NCBI GenBank assembly: GCA_016000265.1
Contig: JAECRL010000001.1
Coordinates: 310,001-374,000, forward strand
From: Burkholderiales bacterium
GTDB taxonomy: Bacteria; Pseudomonadota; Gammaproteobacteria; Burkholderiales; Burkholderiaceae_C
Direction: 5' to 3'
Length of the DNA stretch: 64,000 nucleotides
The position numbers and the translations under genes were made by a program. Shown piece after piece: positions 7,021 through 16,332 of this stretch. Below the pieces are notes generated by a model, which saw nothing but the letters and a program-made list of their open reading frames with translations, made no database searches and was not told the DNA's origin. The stretch's first letter is position 1; every line of letters starts with the position of its first letter.

Positions 7021-8643
7021 ATGCCCGTCCTCGACACCCACATCAACCCGCGCAGCGATGCGTTCAAGGACAGCGCCCGCGCCATGCAGGCCCTGGTCGA
7101 CGACCTGCAGGCTCGCCTGGCCACCGTGGCATTGGGCGGCGGCGAGGGCCCCCGCGCCAAGCACGTCGCACGGGGCAAGCTGCTGCCACGTGACCGACTC
7201 GAGCAGCTGCTCGACGTGGGCTCGCCCTTCCTGGAGGTGGGCGCGCTGGCCGCGCTCAACGTGTACGACAACGCCGCGCCCGGGGCCGGGGTCATCGCGG
7301 GCATCGGGCGCGTCTCGGGCGTGGAGTGCATGGTGGTGTGCAACGACGCCACCGTCAAAGGCGGCACCTACTACCCCTTGACCGTCAAGAAGCACCTGCG
7401 CGCACAAGAGATCGCGCAGCAAAACCGCCTGCCTTGCATCTACCTGGTGGACTCGGGCGGCGCCAACCTGCCGAATCAAGACGAGGTCTTCCCCGACCGC
7501 GACCACTTCGGCCGCATCTTCTACAACCAGGCCAACATGAGCGCCGCGGGCATCCCGCAGATCGCCGTGGTGATGGGCTCGTGCACCGCAGGCGGCGCTT
7601 ACGTGCCGGCCATGAGCGACGAGACCATCATCGTGCAGAACCAGGGCACCATCTTCCTGGGCGGCCCGCCCCTGGTGAAGGCCGCTACGGGCGAGGTCGT
7701 CAGCGTCGAGGACCTGGGGGGCGGCGACGTGCACACCCGGCTGTCGGGCGTGGCCGACCACTTGGCGCGCGACGACGCCCACGCGCTGGCGCTGGCCCGT
7801 GCGGCCGTGGCGCGCCTGAACTGGCGCAAGGTGCCCGAGCTGGCCCTCGTCGAGCCGCGCGAGCCGCTGCACGACGCGGCCGAGCTCAATGGCGTCATCC
7901 CCACCGACACGCGCAAGCCCTTCGACGTGCGCGAGGTGATCGCGCGGCTGGTGGACGGCTCCGAGTTCGACGAGTTCAAGGCCCGCTACGGCTCGACGCT
8001 GGTGACCGGCTTCGCGCACATCGACGGCATGCCGGTGGGCCTCGTGGCCAACAACGGCATCCTGTTTGCCGAGAGCGCCAACAAGGGCGCGCACTTCATC
8101 GAGCTGTGCTGCCAGCGCAAGATCCCGCTGGTGTTCCTGCAGAACATCACCGGCTTCATGGTGGGGCGCAAGTACGAAAACGAAGGCATCGCGCGGGCGG
8201 GCGCCAAGATGGTGGCGGCGGTGTCGTGCGCGCAGGTGCCGAAGTTCACCGTCATCATCGGCGGCTCCTTCGGGGCGGGCAACTACGGCATGTGCGGCCG
8301 CGCCTTCAACCCGCGCTTCGTGTGGATGTGGCCCAACGCGCGCATCAGCGTCATGGGTGGCGAGCAGGCCGCCAGCGTGCTGGCCACCGTCAAGCGAGAC
8401 GGCATCGAGGCGAAGACCGGCCTGAAGGGTGAGGCCGCGTGGAGCGCCGAAGAAGAAGCCGCCTTCAAGGCCCCCATCTGTGAGCAATACGAAGCGCAAG
8501 GTCACCCCTACTACGCCACCGCCCGCCTGTGGGACGATGGCGTCATCCGCCCGGTCGACACGCGCCGCGTGCTCAGCCTGGCCCTCAGCGCCAGCCTGAA
8601 CGCCCCCATCCCCGAGACGCGTTTCGGCGTCTTCCGCATGTGA
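7021..8643 (+). CDS. liuB: Methylcrotonyl-CoA carboxylase, carboxyltransferase (beta) subunit
   Basis: 540 residues, the normal size for MCC beta. Carboxyltransferase fold with N-terminal crotonase-like half ([51 protein letters not shown]) and C-terminal half ([36 protein letters not shown]). It transfers CO2 from biotin on the alpha subunit to 3-methylcrotonyl-CoA, giving 3-methylglutaconyl-CoA. Substrate assignment rests on strong MCC-type motifs and on the flanking isovalerate-pathway genes; geranyl-CoA carboxylase is the main alternative but its partner genes are absent here. Second gene of the operon, 3 bp after the TetR gene. Confidence 0.94.
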   Translation: MPVLDTHINPRSDAFKDSARAMQALVDDLQARLATVALGGGEGPRAKHVARGKLLPRDRLEQLLDVGSPFLEVGALAALNVYDNAAPGAGVIAGIGRVSGVECMVVCNDATVKGGTYYPLTVKKHLRAQEIAQQNRLPCIYLVDSGGANLPNQDEVFPDRDHFGRIFYNQANMSAAGIPQIAVVMGSCTAGGAYVPAMSDETIIVQNQGTIFLGGPPLVKAATGEVVSVEDLGGGDVHTRLSGVADHLARDDAHALALARAAVARLNWRKVPELALVEPREPLHDAAELNGVIPTDTRKPFDVREVIARLVDGSEFDEFKARYGSTLVTGFAHIDGMPVGLVANNGILFAESANKGAHFIELCCQRKIPLVFLQNITGFMVGRKYENEGIARAGAKMVAAVSCAQVPKFTVIIGGSFGAGNYGMCGRAFNPRFVWMWPNARISVMGGEQAASVLATVKRDGIEAKTGLKGEAAWSAEEEAAFKAPICEQYEAQGHPYYATARLWDDGVIRPVDTRRVLSLALSASLNAPIPETRFGVFRM

Positions 8644-8652
8644 GGTGCCTGC

Positions 8653-9435
8653 ATGAACAAGCTTGATGTCCGACTCGAAGGCGGGGTGGCCCATGTCTGG
8701 CTCAACCGGCCGGCGATGCGCAACGCCTTCGACGCCGCCACCATCGCGGAGCTGACGCAGGCCTTCTCCGGCCTGGCCGCTCAAGCGGACCTGCGCGTGG
8801 TGGTGCTGGGCGCACACGGCTCGGCCTTTTGCGCGGGCGCCGACCTCAACTGGATGCGCGAGGTGGCCGCCTACTCGTGGGACGAGAACCACGCGGACGC
8901 CAGCGCGCTGTCCGCCATGCTGTGGTCCATCGCCAGCCTGCCCGTGCCGGTCATCGCCCGCGTGCAGGGCGATGCCCATGGCGGCGGGGTCGGGCTGATC
9001 GCGGCGTGCGACATCGCCGTCGGCGTGGGCTCGGCGGGCTTCAGCCTCTCCGAGGTCCGCCTGGGCCTGACGCCGGCCACCATCAGCCCCTACGTGCTGC
9101 GGGCCATCGGCGAGCGCGCCGCGCGCCGCTACGCGTTGACGGCCGAGCGCATCGACGCCCCCACGGCGCACGCCCTGGGCCTGCTGCACGAGGTGTGCGA
9201 GGCCGAGGCCCTCGACGACCGCGTCAACGCCCTGGTGCGGGCCATCGTCGCCAACGGCCCGCAGGCGGTGAGGGCGGCCAAGCGCCTGATCGGCGAGGTG
9301 GCCGGCCAGCCGCTGAGCGCCGCCTTGCGCGACCACACCGCGCGCCACATCGCCGACATCCGCGCCAGCGACGAAGCCCGCGCGCGGCTCTCCGACTTCC
9401 TGAACAAGGTCCCGGCATGTTCCAGAAAATCCTGA
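8653..9435 (+). CDS. liuC: Methylglutaconyl-CoA hydratase (crotonase family)
   Basis: 260 residues, enoyl-CoA hydratase/isomerase fold. The oxyanion-hole region AHGSAFCAGADLNWMREV and the second active-site segment VQGDAHGGGVGLIAACDIAV are intact. It would hydrate 3-methylglutaconyl-CoA to HMG-CoA; the specific substrate follows from its place between the two MCC subunit genes. The 3' end overlaps the start of the alpha-subunit gene by 19 bp, suggesting coupled translation. Confidence 0.9.
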   Translation: MNKLDVRLEGGVAHVWLNRPAMRNAFDAATIAELTQAFSGLAAQADLRVVVLGAHGSAFCAGADLNWMREVAAYSWDENHADASALSAMLWSIASLPVPVIARVQGDAHGGGVGLIAACDIAVGVGSAGFSLSEVRLGLTPATISPYVLRAIGERAARRYALTAERIDAPTAHALGLLHEVCEAEALDDRVNALVRAIVANGPQAVRAAKRLIGEVAGQPLSAALRDHTARHIADIRASDEARARLSDFLNKVPACSRKS

Positions 9436-11444
9436 TCGCCAACCGCGGCGAGATCGCCTGCCGCGTGGCCACCACCGCGCGGCGCATGGGCATCCGCACC
9501 GTGGCCGTCTACTCCGATGCCGATGCCCTCGCGCGCCACGTGCAGCTGTGCGACGAGGCCGTCCACATCGGCGGCAACAGCCCCGGCGAGAGCTACCTGC
9601 GCGCAGACCGCATCCTGGCGGCGGCGCGGGCCACGGGCGCGCAGGCGGTGCACCCCGGCTACGGCTTCCTCAGTGAGAACGAGGCCTTCGCCCAGGCTTG
9701 CCTGGACGCGGGCATCGCCTTCATCGGCCCGCCGCCCTCGGCCATCGCGGCCATGGGCAGCAAGTCCGCGGCCAAGGCCCTCATGGAGCGCGCCGGCGTG
9801 CCCCTGGTGCCGGGCTACCACGGTGACGAGCAAGGTGCGGCCTTCCTGCGCGAGCAGGCCGATCGCATCGGCTACCCGGTGCTGATCAAAGCCGCTGCGG
9901 GCGGCGGCGGCAAGGGCATGCGCTCGGTGCTCCAGGCCGCCGATTTCGACGCCGCGCTGGCGTCCTGCCAACGCGAGGCGCGGGCCAGCTTCGGCGACGA
10001 CCACGTCCTCATCGAGCGGCTGGTCGGCCAGCCGCGCCACATCGAGATCCAGGTGTTTGCCGACGCCCACGGCCACTGTGTGCACCTGGGCGAGCGCGAC
10101 TGCTCGGTCCAGCGGCGCCACCAGAAGGTGCTGGAGGAGGCCCCCGCGCCCGGCATGACGTCCGAGCGCCGCGAGCAGATGGGGCAAGCCGCCGTGGCCG
10201 CCGCGCGCAGCGTGGGCTACGTCGGCGCCGGCACCGTCGAGTTCATCTGCGAGCAGGACGGCCGTTTCTACTTCATGGAGATGAACACGCGCTTGCAGGT
10301 GGAGCACCCGGTCACCGAGGCCATCACGGGGCTGGACCTGGTCGAGTGGCAGCTGCGCGTGGCCGCCGGCGAGCCCTTGCCGCTGACGCAGTCCGAGGTG
10401 CGTTTCCGCGGTCATGCCATCGAGGCCCGCATCTGCGCAGAAAACCCGGCGCAGGGCTTCCTGCCTTCGACGGGCCGCTTGCAGGTCATGCGCACGCCCG
10501 CCTGCCGCGCCTTCGAGGTGGCCCCGGTGCGGGTGGACAGCGGCGTGCGCGAGGGCGACGCCATCACGCCGTTCTACGACTCGATGATCGCCAAGCTCAT
10601 CGTCTGGGGCGAAGACCGCGCCGCCGCCCTGGCCCGCCTGGATGCGGCGCTGGCCGAGCTGCACATCACCGGCCTGAGCCACAACGTGGGCTTCCTGCGG
10701 CGCGTCGTGGGCACCGCCTCGTTCTCGCAGGCCCGGCTCGACACCGCCCTCATCGAGCGCGAGCACAGCGCCTTGTTCGAGGCCCCGTCGCTGCCGATCG
10801 AGCTGGCCGTGGCCGGTGCGGTGCTTCGCCTGCGGGCCGATGCAGCCGCGGCCACCGCAACGGTCACCTCGGGCTCGCCACGCGACCCTTGGTCCCGCCC
10901 CGACAGCTGGCGCCTGCACGGCTCCGCTCGCCAGCACTTGCGCCTGCAGGTCGACGGGCAGTCGCTGCTCGTGACCACGACCACCCGCGCCGATGGCGGG
11001 CTCACCCTCGCGTGGGACGCCGTCGAGGTCGAGGTGCGGTCCAGCGGGCCCCAGGCCGCGGCGGGCAGCGTCGGCTGTGAGCTGTTCGACGCCGACGTGC
11101 GCGGCCAGCGCCTGCGCCTGAGCGTGCACCGCCACGGTCGCGACCTCGACGTGTTCGCACCGCAAGGCCACGCCCGCGTGCACTGGCCGGACCCCCTGCG
11201 CCAGGGCGATGACGCGCCCTCCGGCGGCGGCCGCCTCAGCGCCGTGATGCCCGGCAAGGTCGTGGCCCTGCTGGTGCGCGAAGGCCAGCAGGTCAAGCAG
11301 GGCGAGCCCCTGGCCGTGACCGAAGCCATGAAGATGGAGCACACCCTCACCGCCCCCCACGACGGCACCGTCACGCACCTGCTGTGCGCGGTCGGCGACC
11401 AGGTCGGCGAGGGCACCGAGCTCCTCAAGCTGCAAGCCGCCTGA
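9417..11444 (+). CDS. liuD: Methylcrotonyl-CoA carboxylase, biotin carboxylase/carrier (alpha) subunit
   Basis: 675 residues. Biotin carboxylase domain from residue 1 (MFQKILIANRGEIACRV), with ATP-grasp glycine loop AAAGGGGKGMRSV and EMNTRLQVEHPVTE; middle linker/BT region ~460-590; biotin carrier domain at the C-terminus with EAMKMEH, whose Lys takes biotin, about 35 residues from the end. Carboxylates biotin at the cost of ATP and bicarbonate for the beta subunit. Start chosen at 9417 inside the end of liuC because it gives the invariant biotin-carboxylase N-terminus. Confidence 0.94.
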   Translation: MFQKILIANRGEIACRVATTARRMGIRTVAVYSDADALARHVQLCDEAVHIGGNSPGESYLRADRILAAARATGAQAVHPGYGFLSENEAFAQACLDAGIAFIGPPPSAIAAMGSKSAAKALMERAGVPLVPGYHGDEQGAAFLREQADRIGYPVLIKAAAGGGGKGMRSVLQAADFDAALASCQREARASFGDDHVLIERLVGQPRHIEIQVFADAHGHCVHLGERDCSVQRRHQKVLEEAPAPGMTSERREQMGQAAVAAARSVGYVGAGTVEFICEQDGRFYFMEMNTRLQVEHPVTEAITGLDLVEWQLRVAAGEPLPLTQSEVRFRGHAIEARICAENPAQGFLPSTGRLQVMRTPACRAFEVAPVRVDSGVREGDAITPFYDSMIAKLIVWGEDRAAALARLDAALAELHITGLSHNVGFLRRVVGTASFSQARLDTALIEREHSALFEAPSLPIELAVAGAVLRLRADAAAATATVTSGSPRDPWSRPDSWRLHGSARQHLRLQVDGQSLLVTTTTRADGGLTLAWDAVEVEVRSSGPQAAAGSVGCELFDADVRGQRLRLSVHRHGRDLDVFAPQGHARVHWPDPLRQGDDAPSGGGRLSAVMPGKVVALLVREGQQVKQGEPLAVTEAMKMEHTLTAPHDGTVTHLLCAVGDQVGEGTELLKLQAA

Positions 11445-11469
11445 CGAGGCGCCCAACCCCCTGTCTCCC

Positions 11470-12417
11470 ATGAAGCCCACCCCCACCGCCTCTCGCCTGC
11501 CCTCACGGGTCACCCTCGTGGACGTCGGCCCGCGCGACGGCCTGCAAAACGAAGCCGCTCCCGTGGCCACCGACACCAAGGTCGAGCTGGTGCACCGACT
11601 CCAGGCCGCGGGCCTGCGCGAGATCGAGGTCACCAGCTTCGTCAGCCCCAAGTGGGTGCCTCAGATGGCCGACAACCAGGCCGTCATGGCCGCCATCCAC
11701 CGCCCTGCTGGCGTGCGCCACAGCGTGCTCACGCCCAACATGAAAGGCTTCGAGGGCGCCCTGGCCGCGCGCGCCGACGAGGTCGTCATCTTCGCGGCGG
11801 CCAGCGAGGCCTTCAGCCAGCGCAACATCAACTGCTCCATCGCCGAGTCCATCGAGCGATTCCGCCCGGTGGCCGAGGCCGCCCGCGCCCACGGCATGAA
11901 GGTGCGCGCGGCGGTGTCGTGCGCGCTGGGCTGCCCCTACCAGGGGGAGGTCTCGCTCGACGCCGTCGAAGACGTGGTTCAGCGGCTGCTCGACATCGGC
12001 TCCGACCACATCGGCATCGCCGACACCATCGGCGTGGGCACGGCTGCGCGCGTGCAGGCCGCCATGACTCGCGCCCTCAAGCACGTGCCCCTGGCCGAGC
12101 TCAGCGGTCACTTCCACGACACCTATGGCCAGGCGCTGACCAACATCTACGCCTGCCTGGAGCTGGGCGTGCACACCTTCGACACCAGCGTCGCCGGCCT
12201 GGGCGGCTGCCCCTACGCCAAAGGCGCGACCGGCAACGTGGCCACCGAAGACGTGGTCTACCTGCTGCACGGCCTGGGCATCGACACCGGCATCGACCTC
12301 GACGGCCTGGTGGACGCCGCGGCCTTCATCTCGACGCAACTGGGGCGCAAGCCCGCCTCCCGCGTCGCCAACGCCTGGCTGGCGCGCCGCCAGCACACCC
12401 TGGAGACCAGACCATGA
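11470..12417 (+). CDS. mvaB: Hydroxymethylglutaryl-CoA lyase
   Basis: 315 residues, the HMGL-like TIM barrel. [11 protein letters not shown] carries the catalytic Arg and metal Asp; [28 protein letters not shown] (metal His pair) and [17 protein letters not shown], with the HMG-CoA lyase signature and catalytic Cys, follow. Cleaves HMG-CoA to acetoacetate and acetyl-CoA, the last step of leucine degradation. Its stop overlaps the isovaleryl-CoA dehydrogenase ATG (ATGA). Confidence 0.95.
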   Translation: MKPTPTASRLPSRVTLVDVGPRDGLQNEAAPVATDTKVELVHRLQAAGLREIEVTSFVSPKWVPQMADNQAVMAAIHRPAGVRHSVLTPNMKGFEGALAARADEVVIFAAASEAFSQRNINCSIAESIERFRPVAEAARAHGMKVRAAVSCALGCPYQGEVSLDAVEDVVQRLLDIGSDHIGIADTIGVGTAARVQAAMTRALKHVPLAELSGHFHDTYGQALTNIYACLELGVHTFDTSVAGLGGCPYAKGATGNVATEDVVYLLHGLGIDTGIDLDGLVDAAAFISTQLGRKPASRVANAWLARRQHTLETRP

Positions 12418-13616
12418 CACCGACCCTGACGCTCCCCGGACTCCGCCACCACCTCGGCGAAGACATCGACGCCCTGCGCGAAGCGGTGCGTGCCTTCGTG
12501 AGCAAGGAGCTCGCACCCCGCGCCGCCGACATCGACCGCGACAACCTCTTCCCCGTCGACATGTGGAAGAAGCTCGGCGACCTGGGCCTGCACGGCCTGA
12601 CCGTCTCGGAAGAACACGGCGGCACCAACATGGGCTACGTGGCCCACATGGTGGCCATGGAAGAGGTCAGCCGCGCCAGCGCCTCCGTGGGCCTGAGCTA
12701 CGGCGCGCACTCCAACCTGTGCGTCAACCAGATCCACCGCAACGGCAGCGAGGCGCAAAAGCGCCAGCACCTGCCCAAGCTCATCAGCGGCGAGCACGTC
12801 GGTGCCCTGGCCATGAGCGAGCCCAACGCCGGCTCCGACGTCATCAGCATGAAGCTGCGCGCCGACAAGAAGTCGGGCGTGGGCGGTGACCGCTACGTGC
12901 TCAACGGCAGCAAGATGTGGATCACCAACGGCGGAGACGCCGACGTGCTGGTGGTCTACGCCAAGACGGACCCGCAGGCTGGCGCCAAGGGCATGACGGC
13001 CTTCATCATCGAAAAGGGCATGAAGGGCTTCAGCAAGGGCGCGCACCTCGACAAGCTGGGCATGCGCGGCTCCAACACCTACCCGCTGTTCTTCGAGGAC
13101 TGCGAGGTGCCCGCAGAGAACGTGCTGGGCGGCGAGGGCAACGGTGCGCGGGTGCTCATGAGCGGGCTGGACTACGAGCGCGCGGTGCTGTCGGGCGGGC
13201 CGCTCGGCATCATGCAGTCGGTCATGGACCACGTGATCCCTTACCTCCACGAGCGCAAACAATTCGGCCAGGCCATTGGCGAGTTCCAGCTCCTGCAGGC
13301 CAAGATCGCCGACATGTACACGATGCAGCAGGCCACGCGCGCCTTCGCCTACACCGTGGCCAAGAACCTCGATGCCCTGGGCACGCAGCACGTGCGACAC
13401 GTGCGCAAGGACTGCGCCGCCTTGATCCTCATGGCCGCCGAGAAGGCCACCTGGATGGCCAGCGAAGGCATCCAGATCTTCGGCGGCAACGGCTACATCA
13501 ACGACTACCCGCTGGGGCGGCTCTGGCGCGACGCCAAGCTCTACGAGATCGGGGCCGGCACGTCCGAGATCCGCCGCATGCTGATCGGGCGCGAGCTGTT
13601 TGCCGAGACGGCCTGA
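12414..13616 (+). CDS. liuA: Isovaleryl-CoA dehydrogenase
   Basis: 400 residues, acyl-CoA dehydrogenase fold: N-terminal helices, FAD-binding middle ([30 protein letters not shown]) and C-terminal domain with [20 protein letters not shown] and [16 protein letters not shown]. The glutamate in [17 protein letters not shown] matches the catalytic-base position that is specific to isovaleryl-CoA dehydrogenases. Oxidises isovaleryl-CoA to 3-methylcrotonyl-CoA, passing electrons to ETF. Unusually for liu operons it is the last gene; it overlaps mvaB by 4 bp. Confidence 0.94.
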   Translation: MTPTLTLPGLRHHLGEDIDALREAVRAFVSKELAPRAADIDRDNLFPVDMWKKLGDLGLHGLTVSEEHGGTNMGYVAHMVAMEEVSRASASVGLSYGAHSNLCVNQIHRNGSEAQKRQHLPKLISGEHVGALAMSEPNAGSDVISMKLRADKKSGVGGDRYVLNGSKMWITNGGDADVLVVYAKTDPQAGAKGMTAFIIEKGMKGFSKGAHLDKLGMRGSNTYPLFFEDCEVPAENVLGGEGNGARVLMSGLDYERAVLSGGPLGIMQSVMDHVIPYLHERKQFGQAIGEFQLLQAKIADMYTMQQATRAFAYTVAKNLDALGTQHVRHVRKDCAALILMAAEKATWMASEGIQIFGGNGYINDYPLGRLWRDAKLYEIGAGTSEIRRMLIGRELFAETA

Positions 13617-13625
13617 AGCCCCGAC

Positions 13626-15056
13626 TCAGTAGCCCACCACCGCGATGGTGGCGGGCGACGTCCCGCTGGAGACCGTGCTGGTGGGCGACAGCAAGCCCGT
13701 GCCCGAGTCGATCGTGTAGGTGGACACCGTGTTGCTGTTCGGGTTGCTCGCGAAGACGAAGCGGCCCGCCGGCTCGGCCACCATGTACTTGGGCTGCACG
13801 CCGCCGCTGGTGGCAACCGGCGAGCCGGACAGCGGGGTCAACTGCCCCGAATCGCCGTCCAGCGCGTAGGCCGACACGCTGCCCGCCCCCGAGTCCGCTG
13901 TGTAGACAAAGTCACCCCCCGGGCTCACCGCGAAGCCCTCGGCGAAGGCTGCGGCCGGTGTTGCCACGCTGCCCGCGCTGCTCAACTCGCCCGTGCTGGT
14001 GTTGACCACGAAAGTGCCCAGCGTGTCGCTGGCCCCATTGAGCGAGAACAGGACGCGCCCATCGGGGCTCAGCAACACGGCCGAGGGCAGGTTTCCCGTG
14101 GCGTAGGGTGAGCCGCTCAACGCCGTCAAGGCGCCGGTCGTGGGGTGGATCGACAACGCCGTGATCGCGTTGATGTTGTAGTTCGCCACGTACAGGTGTC
14201 GCCCATCGGGCGAAGGACTCAGGTCGATGGCCATGGCGCCCAGCGCGAAGGGCGAGCCGCTGACCTGGCTGAGTGCGCCCGTGTCGGGGTTGATGCGAAA
14301 CACCGAGATGGAGTTGGAGGCGAAGTTCGCCGTGTAGATGAAGCGCCCCAAGGGGTCTGCCGCGATCATGTAAGGCGACGCGGTGCCCGTGGTGTGGGGC
14401 GAGCCGCTCACTGGTGTCAGCGAGCCGGTGATGTCATCCAGCGCATAGGCCGACACGCTGTTGTCCGAAAAATTGGCGGCGTAAGCGAAGCGCCCCGAGG
14501 GCTCCACCACCACCGCCGTGGGCTGCGCCCCCGTGGCGAATGGCGAGCCGCTGACCGCGCTCAAGGCCCCGCTGCTGGTGTTGATCGCGTAGACGGATAG
14601 GCTGTTGTTGCCGCGGTTGGCGACCAGCGCGAAGCGCGTGGCGGGAGTCACGCAGGTCACCGTCACGTTGGTGATGGACGACGAGCCGAAGGTGCCGCTG
14701 CCGTGGGTGACGCCGCAGCGCTGTGTGACGGCGTAGGGCGGCGTTCGCACCGTGACCGCGTAGGCCTCACCGCTGCCCATGGGGGTGTCGAAGGTGAAGC
14801 TGCCGTTGGCGGAGATGCGGAGGTCGTCGCCCGCGTTGTTTTGCAAGACGAGCCCGGTGCCCGCCAGCCCGACGACTCTGCCGCTCAGGGTCAGGCCGGG
14901 GGCGGGGGCGCCGGGGCTGCCTCCGCCGCCGCAGCCGGTCAAGCCCGACACCGCGGCCGCAACCGCGATGAACCAGGCCCATGTGGAGGTGACGGGTCGC
15001 GAGGCGCGGCCCGTCAGGCGGATGTTGGGCTCGTTGGGGGAGGGGGAGCTGGGCAT
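13626..15056 (-). CDS. Seven-bladed beta-propeller lipoprotein (lactonase/YncE-like repeats)
   Basis: 476 residues. A lipoprotein signal is seen: a membrane stretch then VSGLTGC, with the lipobox Cys followed by glycines. Residues ~60-140 form a small Cys-containing domain often found before such propellers. From ~145 there are seven repeats of ~45 residues built on F-x-Y/A-x-A-N-x-x-x-N-S-V-S-x-Y and T-G-x-L-x-x-x-x-G-S-P, i.e. one blade each. Probably attached to the outer membrane or periplasmic membrane face; ligand or enzyme activity unknown (6-phosphogluconolactonase is the named relative but no catalytic site can be assigned). Start taken at ATG 15056; GTG at 15083 is possible. Convergent with the liu operon, 9 bp apart. 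Confidence 0.8.
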   Translation of the reverse strand: MPSSPSPNEPNIRLTGRASRPVTSTWAWFIAVAAAVSGLTGCGGGGSPGAPAPGLTLSGRVVGLAGTGLVLQNNAGDDLRISANGSFTFDTPMGSGEAYAVTVRTPPYAVTQRCGVTHGSGTFGSSSITNVTVTCVTPATRFALVANRGNNSLSVYAINTSSGALSAVSGSPFATGAQPTAVVVEPSGRFAYAANFSDNSVSAYALDDITGSLTPVSGSPHTTGTASPYMIAADPLGRFIYTANFASNSISVFRINPDTGALSQVSGSPFALGAMAIDLSPSPDGRHLYVANYNINAITALSIHPTTGALTALSGSPYATGNLPSAVLLSPDGRVLFSLNGASDTLGTFVVNTSTGELSSAGSVATPAAAFAEGFAVSPGGDFVYTADSGAGSVSAYALDGDSGQLTPLSGSPVATSGGVQPKYMVAEPAGRFVFASNPNSNTVSTYTIDSGTGLLSPTSTVSSGTSPATIAVVGY

Positions 15057-15138
15057 GCCCCGATTCTGGTGATGACCCCGCACGCAGAACGCTGGAACAA
15101 GCCCATGAAGGAGGCCTTGCTCGGACCCGGCACGCCAA

Positions 15139-15173
15139 ACAAAAACCCCTGCTCCGTGAGGAGGCAGGGGTTT
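15139..15173 (-). terminator. Rho-independent terminator after the tRNA genes
   Basis: On the minus strand AAACCCCTGC pairs with GCAGGGGTTT across an 11-base loop, followed by TTG-TTTG. It lies just beyond the tRNA-Gly 3' end and should end the tRNA-Phe/tRNA-Gly transcript. Confidence 0.8.
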
Positions 15174-15181
15174 GGGGTGTT

Positions 15182-15257
15182 TGGAGCGGGATAAGAGACT
15201 CGAACTCTCGACCTATACCTTGGCAAGGTATCGCTCTACCAACTGAGCTAATCCCGC
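15182..15257 (-). tRNA. tRNA-Gly (anticodon GCC)
   Basis: 76 bases read from 15257 to 15182, with a full cloverleaf: acceptor GCGGGAT/ATCCCGC, D-arm AGCTCAGTTGGTAGAGC, anticodon stem ATACC/GGTAT around loop TTGCCAA, T-loop GTTCGAG region, discriminator T and encoded CCA. Lies 4 bases after the tRNA-Phe gene, so both are processed from one transcript. Confidence 0.96.
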
Positions 15258-15261
15258 ATTT

Positions 15262-15337
15262 TGGTGGCCTGGGGCGGAATCGAACCACCGACACGCGGAT
15301 TTTCAATCCGCTGCTCTACCAACTGAGCTACCAGGCC
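15262..15337 (-). tRNA. tRNA-Phe (anticodon GAA)
   Basis: 76 bases read from 15337 to 15262. Acceptor GGCCTGG/CCAGGCC, D-arm AGCTCAGTTGGTAGAGC, anticodon stem GCGGA/TCCGC around loop TTGAAAA, T-arm GGTGG-TTCGATT-CCGCC, discriminator A and encoded CCA. First gene of the two-tRNA unit. Confidence 0.96.
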
Positions 15338-15393
15338 ATCTGGCTTTCGCCATGTCTTCGTTGTTTGCGTTGCAGCACTCAGCGAAGACTCGC

Positions 15394-15399
15394 AGTATA
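15394..15399 (-). promoter_or_regulatory. Candidate -10 box (TATACT) of the tRNA unit
   Basis: Reads TATACT on the minus strand, 57 bases before the tRNA-Phe 5' end, in the short AT-richer spacer before the response-regulator stop codon. No convincing -35 hexamer stands 17 bases upstream, so this is tentative. Confidence 0.35.
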
Positions 15400-15401
15400 C
15401 A

Positions 15402-16301
15402 TCAATTCATGGCCGTTTTCTTGTTGCGCCCCAGATCCACGCCCAACTGTTTGAGCTTGCGATACAGGTGGGTGCGCTCCAGGCCGGTCTTCTCGGCCAC
15501 GCGGGTCATGCTGCCGCCTTCGCGAGCCAGGTGGAACTCGAAGTACGCGCGCTCGAAGTCGTCGCGGGCTTCGCGCAGCGGGCGGTCGAGCTGGAAGACC
15601 TGCTCATGCGAGGGGCCCGAGTGCGCAGACAGGCCCGACATGCTGGACATGCCATTGCCTTGCGGTGCCACGGCATGGTGCCCGTGCGACACGCCACCCA
15701 TGGCGCCGTACGCCACGGGTGCGACCGAAGCCACATGCGGCATCTCGGCGTGGGTCGGGTGCGAGGCCAGCGACGTGTGCGAGGGGTGGACCATCTCGGT
15801 GCGCAGCGAGGGCGCGCCGTGGCCCGCATAAGACGACGCCGCGGTGATCGGTGTGACGGTGGCAAGGTGCAGCGAAGCGGATCCAGCGGACTGGCCGTGG
15901 CCGTTGAGTCCGACCGGGGTGCTGGCCTGACGCGGGGCGGGCTTGGTCAAGCCCTGCTCCACGGTGCGCAGCAGCTTCTGCATGGTGATGGGCTTTTCCA
16001 GGAAAGCCTGTGCGCCGAACTTGGTGGCCTCGACCGCGGTGTCGATGGTGCCGTGACCCGACATCATGATCACCGGCATGGTGAGTTGCCCGTTGGCGGA
16101 CCATTCCTTGAGCAGCGTGACGCCATCGACGTCCGGCATCCAGATGTCCAGCAGGACCAGATCGGGTTTGCACTGTTCGCGCAAGGTGCGCGCCTGGGCG
16201 GCGTTTTCCGCCACTTCAACCGAGTGACCTTCGTCGCTCAGGATTTCTGACAGGAGGGCTCGGATGCCCAGTTCGTCGTCGACAACAAGAATGGTGGCCA
16301 T
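15402..16301 (-). CDS. NtrX-like response regulator without AAA+ domain (receiver + Fis-type HTH)
   Basis: 299 residues. Receiver domain ~1-120 with acid pair D8/D9, phospho-acceptor D52 in LLDIWMPDVDG and FLEKP with the conserved Lys. Residues ~125-235 are a low-complexity linker rich in His, Ser, Gly, Ala and Met. Residues ~250-295 form a Fis-type helix-turn-helix (RVAEKTGLERTHLYRKLKQL). The sigma-54 AAA+ module expected of an NtrC/NtrX regulator is absent, so it cannot activate sigma-54 promoters in the classical way; it probably binds DNA and represses or activates sigma-70 promoters. It follows the NtrY-type kinase gene by 31 bp and is its presumed partner. Confidence 0.88.
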   Translation of the reverse strand: MATILVVDDELGIRALLSEILSDEGHSVEVAENAAQARTLREQCKPDLVLLDIWMPDVDGVTLLKEWSANGQLTMPVIMMSGHGTIDTAVEATKFGAQAFLEKPITMQKLLRTVEQGLTKPAPRQASTPVGLNGHGQSAGSASLHLATVTPITAASSYAGHGAPSLRTEMVHPSHTSLASHPTHAEMPHVASVAPVAYGAMGGVSHGHHAVAPQGNGMSSMSGLSAHSGPSHEQVFQLDRPLREARDDFERAYFEFHLAREGGSMTRVAEKTGLERTHLYRKLKQLGVDLGRNKKTAMN

Positions 16302-16332
16302 GTATTTCTGTGACCCGAGTGGGGTTCAGCGC

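Noticed and set aside
6199-9348. Open frame of ~1,050 codons on the minus strand, antisense to the liu genes
   Set aside because: Same compositional artefact; the sense strand holds clear MCC and crotonase genes.
13635-13660. Inverted repeat at the end of the propeller gene as a terminator for the liu operon
   Set aside because: It is within coding sequence, has no T-run and its arms are short.
15182-15337. tRNA pair as an integration site for a genomic island
   Set aside because: No integrase, no repeat of the tRNA 3' end nearby, and even base composition on both sides.
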